Assembly (NCBI RefSeq): GCF_001693435.1
Contig: NZ_CM004509.1
Location: 1,984,001-2,048,000, forward strand
Reading direction: 5' to 3'
DNA: 64,000 nucleotides
From: Gilliamella sp. wkB7
GTDB lineage: Bacteria; Pseudomonadota; Gammaproteobacteria; Enterobacterales; Orbaceae
The position numbers and the translations under genes were made by a program. Below, in pieces: positions 49,076-57,019 of the stretch. The stretch's first letter is position 1, and each line of letters begins with the position of its first letter. The notes beneath the pieces were generated by a model, which did not search any database, was not told the origin of the DNA, and saw nothing but the letters and a program-made list of their open reading frames with translations.

Positions 49076-49240
49076 TTACCAATAATTTGGAGAATAGGTA
49101 CAATCTTTTTCTAATTTATTCATATCGATTTTTCTAAACAATGGCTCGCCACGATATTTGTCTTCTATTTGATAGTGCTGACTGTAACAGTGGGGGCTAA
49201 TTAATAAACATAATAATGCTAGATAATATGAATATTTCAT
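49076..49240 (-). pseudogene. Truncated exported protein, remnant of the putative immunity gene at 52329
   Basis: This 54-aa product starts at ATG 49240 (AAGGAATAAA upstream) with a signal peptide ending SPHCYS. The mature part (HYQIEDKYRGEPL, then a Cys and a terminal NYW) parallels residues 20-50 of the 199-aa protein at 52329 (TYIIDEKYTGAPF, NYDYW). A stop follows the shared Tyr-Trp, so three quarters of the protein is lost. It lies downstream of the degraded effector copy, where an immunity gene would sit. Confidence 0.65.
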
Positions 49241-49328
49241 AATTTTATTCCTTAATTTCTTCAATTTTGGAAAGTGAAAATTCCGCATGAAAGTGAGAAT
49301 TATGCAAACTTTTACCATCTTTTACTTT

Positions 49329-49739
49329 TTATAATTTTCTAAATTCAACAAAGTGATCATCACTACCAACTAGAATTATTTCAAAAAATAACCGCATCGC
49401 ATTTAAAAAAGCTTCGTCATCCTTATATTGTTGAGAAGTATGTGGATGATATTTACGCTTCCAAATTTCTTTACCATTTATTATGACTGTTTTGTACCCT
49501 TTAGATGACTTGTAGGTAAAATCAATACTCATACCATTAATATGAGCTATACTTGGAAAACAAGAGCCCCACTTAAACGCACTCCCTGTAGTAGTAACGC
49601 TTTTATTATAAACAGCGATACTGCCTAACATTGCGGCAAATAACCCTAGATTAGCATAACGACGTTGGGAGTCACTAAAGCTATATTTAATCTTGAAATT
49701 GTCAAATTGCTTATTTAGCGAATCGGGTATTTTAATCAA
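49329..49739 (-). pseudogene. C-terminal tip fragment of the decayed effector
   Basis: The frame (136 aa from a TTG) is the end of the second effector's tip. Upstream codons (ENDTFWTHSPILS, RVFYENGDVAEFG, TELIKIPDS) continue in this same frame to about 49915, so the TTG is not a real start. A SIAHINGMSIDF segment (HxxGxxxD) and a terminal DDHFVEF resemble the zinc site of M15-like peptidases. One hydrophobic stretch (LGLFAAMLGSIAVY) is present. Confidence 0.6.
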
Positions 49740-50608
49740 TTCAGTATCATTGGCGGTTGCCCTAAATAATCGCCATATCGTTCCTTTAGAATCATGAGAA
49801 CCAAACTCGGCAACATCGCCATTTTCGTAAAAGACTCGGTGTTTTGTATTTCCATCAGATACTTTGTTATTTGATAAAATCGGACTATGTGTCCAAAAAG
49901 TATCATTTTCGGAGCTTTTTTTAGATTATTCGCCGACTCATCACTTTGCTTCTTTTTAATAGTATGCCAATCACAAATACATATTTCATGTTCATTATCC
50001 TTTTCATCATGATAAACATACTTATATTTTTGCTTGTAGTCTTTCGATATTTCCTGTGGTATATGTTTTTCAATTTTTCCATCGTGGTAAATATGATATG
50101 TCACTATACCTGGGCTTATAAATCTACCCATCACTGATACTGGATGAATAAACCATGCTTTGCCATCAGCAGAAAGATTGCTTAGTGCGGGTGTTTGTGG
50201 TGTTTGGTTGTTTGATGATTGGGTTGCTTGAGATTGTGCTACTTCTCGCCACCAAAGAGATGGTTTAATACGTTGCTCTTTTTCTAACTGCCAAATTGAT
50301 TTAGTTTTTTCATGCACGTCATCCACCATGCTTAAGGCATGATCGCGCTTATAAGGCATCGTTATGTTATTTTCATCTAACTGTTTTTCAATTAAATTTT
50401 TTTGTTTTTGTTTTTCTTCCTCAAGTAAATTATCTATTTCATTCCATTTGGTTAGCGCTTTGTCTGCATACCATTCACTTTCATATTTTATTATTAAGTG
50501 ACCTATCATTTCGGCTATCCAACTATTGCGTAGGCCATCTTTCAGAAATTCAACAGTAAAAGGTAGCAGTCCTTTTTTTTCGCTGAACAGAATATAACAG
50601 TGATTCAA
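49736..50608 (-). pseudogene. Middle fragment of the decayed effector
   Basis: This 290-codon frame holds the region FTVEFLKDGLRNSWIAEMIGH to IYHDGKIEKHIP, almost identical to the intact copy, then the start of the alternate tip. The last ~60 residues are out of frame relative to the true tip after the A7 run near 49916. In this copy the A run at 50397-50403 is A7 and the frame reads through, showing the ancestral frame of the intact effector. Confidence 0.6.
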
Positions 50609-50843
50609 TTAAGATTTTATGCAAAGCTTTCATTGAATCAGTGTATTCTTTAATATCTAATGTTCCTGCTCGGTTATCGTTTATTTTAGTATAAAATTCT
50701 CCTACAGAAGCTTTTTCGATTACTGTCTCAAATCCTTGCCAATGCCAGGGACTGATTCGTTTAACGTGCTCTTGAGCATCTTTTTTGATGTTTACCCAAC
50801 CTGTTATTGACCAACGCTCTTCATTTCCTGCGGTGACTTTTAC

Positions 50844-51428
50844 CTAAATTGAATCCGTGCTTTCGTCTTCTATAGTGATTAAATTCTCATTACTTAATGA
50901 ATCTAATGATACGGTCCTTGGAAAATGTACCGTGTTATCTTTGGTTGCAGGTGGCAAATTATCAAGTGATAGCGGAAAATTATTCCAATAAGGAATCGCG
51001 GTATTGAGTGTTCCAACTTGTTTAAATAAGTGAGAGACATCTTTTGACGCAATCCAATAATGTTTAGTATTCACACAAAAACGTATTTTGACAGATGAAC
51101 TATTGTGATCAACTTCAACAAGTTCAACCTTATCTGGAATATCGGACATGGTTAACTGCGGATAAATTTTATTATATCTATTTTCTAAACAATGTTTTTG
51201 GTAGTGAGTTAGAATGATTTCTTTCTTCTCATTCGACAGCCTGTCAGCAATTTTTTTCGTGTTATTATTAAAGATAGTTTGTGATTTTAGATTATTTTCA
51301 GAATAGTATTCCAGTGAATTTAAAGTATATTCCAAGTTAATTTTAACGTAATAACTATCTTTATCACTGGTAAACTTTATTCCTAATCCTGAATTTAATT
51401 TTCCATCCGCTTCTGATGCTTGTATCAA
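50844..51428 (-). pseudogene. SH3-region fragment of the decayed effector
   Basis: These 194 codons match the intact effector from its NLNSGLGIKF segment to TIEDESTGSIW, where TGG has become TAG. Sequence continues in the same frame past the stop (ITGWVNIKKDAQEHVKRI), so the stop is a point mutation. Confidence 0.6.
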
Positions 51429-51580
51429 TCTTGCACCTTTTTCAACCAGAATTAAGTTTTTTTCACTTTCGGGTAAATTATCGGCTAAAGCACGGGTTTG
51501 GGTAATAAATGCTGATAAATCCTCACAGGTAAATAATTCAACATGTAACAGTTGCGGTAATTTTTTATCTGATGGTCGTT

Positions 51581-51964
51581 TTATTGTGGATATAGATGCT
51601 TGTGTAGGCTCTTTAAAACTATTTTTTTGAGTTGATTATGCCCGATATAACCAATAAAATCGCCACTAGAAATTGCAATCGGTGATTTTAATATCACAAT
51701 GTCATTGAATTTTTCAGGTTTAAACGTGAATGAAGTCAGTGAGGTTACTTTGACATAACCTTTATGCGCTGCGTCTTCACTGTCATTTTCTTTTAATAAG
51801 TTTGGAACATGACAATCTTTAATCTTACGAATTTTAGCGTATCCGTTTTCTTGCCCATCTAATTCAAATGTTGCCGTTAGTGGTAAATAAGTCAATTTTT
51901 GTTTATCATCAGTAGTTTCATATACCGCTATGCCCTTTACGTTCACTTTTAAAATTCCCTGCAA
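51581..51964 (-). pseudogene. 5' fragment of the decayed effector
   Basis: These 127 codons match the VKVKGIAVYE to SGDFIGYIGHNQ part of the intact effector at high identity, then shift out of frame after a 1-bp deletion. Homology to the effector starts close to 51953, so the ATG at 51964 probably arose at the duplication joint. Confidence 0.55.
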
Positions 51965-52136
51965 TATTTTTATAATTTTTTATTTTTCAATGTGTTGAAT
52001 TGATTATTGCTAATATAATTTGATAACCAAGTATTATGAAAGTCTTCTCTAATAGATGGTTATATAGAAAATCAGAAGACGAAAATAATCTATATTCCGC
52101 CTAGTAATAGAATTTTTATAAAAATTTAGAGCAATA

Positions 52137-52262
52137 GGGCAAGTTTACTTTTTTATAATACTTGAGTTCATTTTTAAAAGTATCTGCAATTGTATTGTTA
52201 ATATTCTCTAACACAACCAAGCAAATAATTGGATAAATTAAGTCTTTTATGCTTTGATCTTT
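52137..52262 (-). pseudogene. Remnant of effector 3' end plus start of the immunity gene
   Basis: By eye the DNA matches 53521-53650 closely: a stretch like the effector end (ctttgat, ttttcat), then the first ~40 codons of the exported protein at 52992 (aattta, attgcagatacttttaaaaatgaact). The start codon reads ATA instead of ATG and stops interrupt the frame. The rest of 51965-52328 is AT-rich with no gene. Confidence 0.65.
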
Positions 52263-52328
52263 TTCATCCTATAAAATCATATATCCTAATAACAATAAAT
52301 TTTGAGTTTTTGATTTGATTTTTAATCA

Positions 52329-52928
52329 TCATAACTTAATAAACTTTAAATTATCTTTATCTATTTTATAATGAATATGATTTATATCTTTAATATTTTC
52401 ACTGTATTCTTTAAATGAAATTATGTAGATATCTCCGCTAGCATCAAAATAGTAGTATTGACTATTTAGGTAAAAAGCACGATCAGAATTATAAGAATAG
52501 CTTGCTAAACTTATCCTACTTTTAATTTCCTTTTTGTAAACTAAAGATAAATCTATTTCATAAACTATGTCATGAATTGGATTATCATAATCATAAATTA
52601 TTTTATCTTTTTTATCAGATTCTTGATGCTTTCTGTCCATAATAAGCTCAAAATCGCCATCACGGTAGATGACCGTTTTTTTATCGATTAAATCATAGAG
52701 TTTATTAAAATTAAATTTAGTGGTGTTTAAAGAGCAACGCTCTGCCTCCAATTTTCGTTCTTCATTTGTTAAATCTTGCCAATAATCATAATTAAAACCA
52801 CATCCGGACATATCACCATCTTTCACAAATGGTGCACCTGTATATTTTTCATCAATAATATAGGTGTCACTATAACAAAATGATGTATATATTAATAATA
52901 ACAAGCCTGAAGAATAAGATATTTTCAT
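52329..52928 (-). CDS. Exported protein, candidate second immunity protein
   Basis: This 199-aa protein has a signal peptide (MKISYSSGLLLLIYTSFCYS, cut about residue 20) and is otherwise hydrophilic, acidic and Tyr-rich; it is likely periplasmic. I recognise no domain. Two Cys (CGFNYDYW and AERC) may form a disulfide. It follows the first candidate immunity gene by 63 nt, and a truncated homologue follows the degraded effector at 49076. This suggests it protects against the alternate tip. Function is inferred from position only. Confidence 0.6.
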   Translation of the reverse strand: MKISYSSGLLLLIYTSFCYSDTYIIDEKYTGAPFVKDGDMSGCGFNYDYWQDLTNEERKLEAERCSLNTTKFNFNKLYDLIDKKTVIYRDGDFELIMDRKHQESDKKDKIIYDYDNPIHDIVYEIDLSLVYKKEIKSRISLASYSYNSDRAFYLNSQYYYFDASGDIYIISFKEYSENIKDINHIHYKIDKDNLKFIKL

Positions 52929-52991
52929 TGCATATTTCCCTAAAATCTTGATTAACTCTTTATTAATAGTTAATTATTATATTCTTACGTT

Positions 52992-53630
52992 TTAATTATA
53001 TCGGTCATAGATAATAGTTTCTTTGACCTTTTTAAAAATACCAGTTGAACTCATTTGATATATATTCTTTGTGAGAAAATGAATATCTCCATTCTTAAAC
53101 TCCATATCATCATCAATAAGCATTTGCTCCATTTGATTGACTATTATTTGTCCATCAGTAAGTATTTTAAAATCACTCCATCTTAATACCTCTCCCTCAG
53201 CTGAATATCTTTCATCTAACATAATTGCATCAATAAAATTACCTTTTTTATCATAACTATTTAATTGAAAATAAAATATTGGTTCATCATTATCGATATG
53301 TGTCATAAAGATAATACCTTTATAAGTAATATTTTTATAATTAAAATAAACAGCAGGAAAATAAAAAGAATATTTTAATGGGATTCTAACTAAGCTTGGT
53401 TTATAAGAGAACTCTTTAGCCGAAAATCTGAATGGCATTTTGGAGTTTGGTGATATATGTAATCCTCCTGCTTCATCTTCCCAATAATATTTAGTTATGT
53501 CATTGGAAGTGTAAGGTAGAGCTATTTTTTTATAATGCTTAAGTTCATTTTTAAAAGTATCTGCAATTGCAATATTAACATTTCCTAACATAGCTAAGAA
53601 AAAAATAATGGGATAAATTAATGGTTTCAT
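52992..53630 (-). CDS. Exported protein, candidate immunity protein of the T6SS effector
   Basis: This 212-aa protein has a signal peptide (hydrophobic to about residue 22, likely cut near AIA-DT), so it is periplasmic. The mature part is hydrophilic and rich in Tyr, Ile and Lys; no known family was recognised. Its ATG overlaps the effector stop by 4 nt (ATGA), the usual tight coupling of effector and immunity genes. A periplasmic location fits a toxin that attacks the cell wall. A partial copy lies at 52137. Confidence 0.65.
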   Translation of the reverse strand: MKPLIYPIIFFLAMLGNVNIAIADTFKNELKHYKKIALPYTSNDITKYYWEDEAGGLHISPNSKMPFRFSAKEFSYKPSLVRIPLKYSFYFPAVYFNYKNITYKGIIFMTHIDNDEPIFYFQLNSYDKKGNFIDAIMLDERYSAEGEVLRWSDFKILTDGQIIVNQMEQMLIDDDMEFKNGDIHFLTKNIYQMSSTGIFKKVKETIIYDRYN

Positions 53631-54586
53631 TCTTTGATTTCCTTAACTTTCTTCATATCATAATATTCAACATGTAAATGATGATCGTGATTTGTAGTTT
53701 CTTTTGGAATATGGTTTAAAAAGTATTTTTCTCCTTTTAAGGTATAACTCCAACCCAACATATTTGTCCAGCCAAATTTATACAAAGCATCAATCCACTG
53801 ATTTTGTCTATCAACATCCAGTTCTCCAGGATTCAATCTGATATTAAGACTTGATCCTTCTCCTTTATATAGTTTCTTGTCTTTTCTTAAATATTTGAAG
53901 TCACCATGATAACCATTCTTATGACTTTTACTAACACCTGATTCGCCTTTTCCAGTACTAAAACCGTTACAACTGATATCAGTAAAATTCACTTCAAGCA
54001 TTGCGCCAAAAAAACTTGCCAAGGTATCTCGATTCATAAAATAACGTTCTTGGTTTGAGTCAACATTAAAACGATATTTTAATCCATATTTTTCGTATTT
54101 TTGAGTTACTTCTCTTAAATCAATAAGATGAATATATTCAGTATTGCCATATCTTTTATCAGACCTCGATAAATACTTATTTTTTATTATAATAAACTCA
54201 TAAATACCTAATTGATGAAAATTACTGTTTTTGTCGTGATAGACATATTTATATTTATTTTTATATTCTGTATTAATATTCTCGGGAATATGTCTTTCAA
54301 TTTTTCCATCGTGGTAAATATGATATGTCACTATACCTGGGCTTATAAATCTACCCATCACTGATACTGGATGAATAAACCATGCTTTGCCATCAGCAGA
54401 AAGATTGCTTAGTGCGGGTGTTTGTGGTGTTTGGTTGTTTGATGATTGGGTTGCTTGAGATAGTGCTACTTCTCGCCACCAAAGGGATGGTTTAATACGT
54501 TGCTCTTTTTCTAACTGCCAAATTGATTTAGTTTTTTCATGCACGTTATCCACCATGCTTAAGGCATGATCGCGCTTATAAGGCAT
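53627..54586 (-). CDS. T6SS effector, C-terminal part with putative M15-like peptidase (frameshifted from upstream part)
   Basis: These 319 codons continue the effector whose first part ends at 54619. The frame is open upstream of ATG 54586 to the A6 run at 54624-54629, and the second copy reads through there with A7, so the two parts were one protein of about 1124 aa. The tip (from about residue 105) has VSKSHKNGYHGDF near 53899-53932 and NHDHHLHVEYYD near 53661-53690. This is the H-x6-D plus H-x-H arrangement of zinc M15/VanX-type D,D- or L,D-peptidases, suggesting peptidoglycan cleavage. Its stop overlaps the immunity gene. Confidence 0.65.
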   Translation of the reverse strand: MPYKRDHALSMVDNVHEKTKSIWQLEKEQRIKPSLWWREVALSQATQSSNNQTPQTPALSNLSADGKAWFIHPVSVMGRFISPGIVTYHIYHDGKIERHIPENINTEYKNKYKYVYHDKNSNFHQLGIYEFIIIKNKYLSRSDKRYGNTEYIHLIDLREVTQKYEKYGLKYRFNVDSNQERYFMNRDTLASFFGAMLEVNFTDISCNGFSTGKGESGVSKSHKNGYHGDFKYLRKDKKLYKGEGSSLNIRLNPGELDVDRQNQWIDALYKFGWTNMLGWSYTLKGEKYFLNHIPKETTNHDHHLHVEYYDMKKVKEIKE

Positions 54587-54618
54587 CGTTATGTTATTTT
54601 CATCTAACTGTTTTTCAA

Positions 54619-57000
54619 TTAAATTTTTTGTTTTTGTTTTTCTTCCTCAAGTAAATTATCTATTTCATTCCATTTGGTTAGCGCTTTGTCTGCATACCAT
54701 TCACTTTCATATTTTATTATTAAGTGACCTATCATTTCGGCTATCCAACTATTGCGTAGGCCATCTTTCAGAAATTCAACAGTAAAAGGTGGCAGTCCTT
54801 TTTTTCGCTGAACAGAATATAAAAGTGATTCAATTAAGATTTTATGCATAACTTTCATTGAATCAGTGTATTCTTTAATATCTAATGTTCCTGCTCGGTT
54901 ATCGTTTATTTTAGTATAAAATTCTCCTACAGAAGCTTTTTCGATTACTGTCTCAAATCCTTGCCAATGCCAGGGACTGATTCGTTTAACGTGCTCTTGA
55001 GCATCTTTTTTGATGTTTACCCAACCTGTTATTGACCTACGATCTTCATTTCCTGCGGTGACTTTTACCCAAATTGAACCCGTGCTTTCATCTTCTATAG
55101 TGATTAAATTCTCATTACTTAATGAATCTAATGATACGGTCCTTGGAAAATGTACCGTGTTATCTTTGGTTGCAGGAGGTAGATTATCAAGTGATAATGG
55201 AAAATTATTCCAATAAGGAATGGCGTTATTGAATATTCCAATTTGTCCAAATAAGTGAGAGACATCTTTTGACGCTACCCAATAATATTTAGTATCCACA
55301 CAAAAACGTATTTTGACAGATGAGCTAGTGTGATCAATTTCAACCAGTTCAACCTTATCTGGAATATCTGAAATGGCTAACTGCGGATGAATTTCATTAT
55401 ATCTATTTTTTAACCAAAATTTTTGGTCATTTGTTAAAATAATTTCTTTTTTCTTATTCGATGACCTGTCCCCAAGTTCTTCAATATCATTTATAAACCT
55501 ATATCGTTGTGTTATTAGATTATTTTCAGTATAGTACTCCCTTGAATTTAAGGTATATTCCAGATTAATTTTAATGTAATAATTATCTTTATTACTAATA
55601 AACTTTATCCCTAATCCTGAATTTAAGTTACCATCCGCTTTTAATTCTTTTATCAATCTTGCCTTTTTTTCAACCAGAATTAGGTTTTTTTCACTTTCGG
55701 GTAAATTATCGGCTAAAGCTCGGGTTTTGGTAATAAATGCTGATAAATCCTCGCAGGTAAATAATTCAACATGTAACAAAGGCGGTAATTTTGTATCTGA
55801 TGGTCGTTTTATTGTACATATAGGAGGTTGTGTAGGCTCATTAAAATAGTTTGTTTGATATTGATTATGTCCGATATAACCGATAAAATCGCCACTTGAA
55901 ATTGCAATCGGCGATTTTAATACCACAATGTCATTGAATTTTTCAGGTTTAAACGTGAATGAAGTCAGTGAGGTTACTTTGACATAACCTTTATGCGCTG
56001 CGTCTTCACTGTCATTTTCTTTTAATAAGTTTGGAACATGACAATCTTTAATCTTACGAATTTTAGCGTATCCGTTTTCTTGCCCATCTAATTCAAATGT
56101 TGCCGTTAGTGGTAAATAAGTCAATTTTTGTTTGTCATCTGCAGCTTCATATACCGCTATGCCCTTTACTTTCACATTTGACTTACCAACAGTGTTATTG
56201 TCTTCTTTTACAACTTCATAATCTTGATTGGCATCTGCTGTGTTTCCGGTTGGTAGCGGAGATAGGTCCTTATGCCAAACATAACCGGTAATATTATCTA
56301 ACTGTTTTTTAAATTCAGTTGTGGTTACCAATGTTCCTTTTGATATCAAATCAATTTTATACCAACCTGGTTGCTTTGGGTGTTGTTTAGCTAAACGAAT
56401 TTTACTCCCTTTTAACAACAGGCCAACCACTTCGGTTCCTTTGCCATTTGCTCTAATTACGCTGCCGAAAACAGTATCCGCCTTATTCTCGTCAACTTTT
56501 CCTGAACCAAGTTGCCAATAGTGAGGATATTGTACGTTTGTTTTTTCATCTTTCATTTTTTCCTGATAACCATACCAATCAAGCTGATGCATATACAAAC
56601 TGTATAAGGTTATTGCCGGTTGCTCCTCTTTTACGCCAATGATTTTCGGCATTTGTAAAAGATGTCTGACTAAGGTGAAACCAGTGGAAAAATAAGCAAC
56701 ATTTTCTAAAATAGAGCGTAGTGGAAGAGGTACATTATCTTCTGAATAGGTTATGTTGTAGTAGATATCATTGATACGATAGGCAACGACTTCACCATTA
56801 GCCATGCAATATAATTGCTCATCATTACCAAGCTTGTTTAATACTTTTTTATCGAGATGTATTCCACCATGCCATAAACCATTTTCTCCAAATGGATAAA
56901 AACCATGATCAGCTTCGGATAACGCTCTATAATAAGTATCTTGGCTTAATTCTTTTTCACCAACCGGAAAAATGAATTTCGTTGTTTTTTTCATGGACAT
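54619..57000 (-). CDS. T6SS effector, N-terminal part (M23-like and SH3-like regions), ending at a frameshift
   Basis: This 793-codon frame starts 19 nt after vgrG (AAAGGA before ATG 57000). About residues 20-200 look like a degenerate M23/LytM region (GLWHGGIHLD, CMANGEVVAYRI, FSTGFTLVRHLL, YSLYMHQLDW), seen in VgrG-linked effectors. Then come SH3-like segments (KGSKIRLAKQHPKQPGWYKI, KGIAVYEAADD, SIWVKVTAGNE with GWVNI) that may bind murein. It stops at TAA just after QKQK because the A run is A6; one more A joins it to the downstream frame. No PAAR motif was seen. With VgrG so near, delivery on the spike is the simplest reading. Confidence 0.65.
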   Translation of the reverse strand: MSMKKTTKFIFPVGEKELSQDTYYRALSEADHGFYPFGENGLWHGGIHLDKKVLNKLGNDEQLYCMANGEVVAYRINDIYYNITYSEDNVPLPLRSILENVAYFSTGFTLVRHLLQMPKIIGVKEEQPAITLYSLYMHQLDWYGYQEKMKDEKTNVQYPHYWQLGSGKVDENKADTVFGSVIRANGKGTEVVGLLLKGSKIRLAKQHPKQPGWYKIDLISKGTLVTTTEFKKQLDNITGYVWHKDLSPLPTGNTADANQDYEVVKEDNNTVGKSNVKVKGIAVYEAADDKQKLTYLPLTATFELDGQENGYAKIRKIKDCHVPNLLKENDSEDAAHKGYVKVTSLTSFTFKPEKFNDIVVLKSPIAISSGDFIGYIGHNQYQTNYFNEPTQPPICTIKRPSDTKLPPLLHVELFTCEDLSAFITKTRALADNLPESEKNLILVEKKARLIKELKADGNLNSGLGIKFISNKDNYYIKINLEYTLNSREYYTENNLITQRYRFINDIEELGDRSSNKKKEIILTNDQKFWLKNRYNEIHPQLAISDIPDKVELVEIDHTSSSVKIRFCVDTKYYWVASKDVSHLFGQIGIFNNAIPYWNNFPLSLDNLPPATKDNTVHFPRTVSLDSLSNENLITIEDESTGSIWVKVTAGNEDRRSITGWVNIKKDAQEHVKRISPWHWQGFETVIEKASVGEFYTKINDNRAGTLDIKEYTDSMKVMHKILIESLLYSVQRKKGLPPFTVEFLKDGLRNSWIAEMIGHLIIKYESEWYADKALTKWNEIDNLLEEEKQKQKI

Positions 57001-57019
57001 TTTATTATTCCTTTATAGA

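Larger units (their letters stand above)
49329..51964 (-). pseudogene. Decayed second copy of the T6SS effector (orphan C-terminal module)
   Basis: Nearly the whole stretch aligns with codons from about 273 onward of the effector at 53627-57000, with long identical DNA blocks. The N-terminal ~270 codons and a proper start are missing. At least four lesions break it: a 1-bp deletion near 51611-51640, a Trp-to-TAG change at 50844-50846, one extra T (T8 rather than T7) at 50573-50580, and a shift in the T7 run at 49916-49922. After the shared IYHDGKIEKHIP region the sequence diverges into a different tip of about 240 codons. The tip ends HFVEFRKL and carries HxxGxxxD, as the intact copy does. 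Confidence 0.8.

Noticed and set aside
49737..49739. TTG start of the 49329-49739 frame as an independent small gene
   Set aside because: Coding sequence continues upstream in the same frame with tip-like residues, so it is a fragment of the decayed effector.
54584..54586. ATG 54586 as start of a free-standing toxin
   Set aside because: There is no ribosome site, and the duplicate shows continuous coding across this point; internal initiation cannot be excluded but is not supported.
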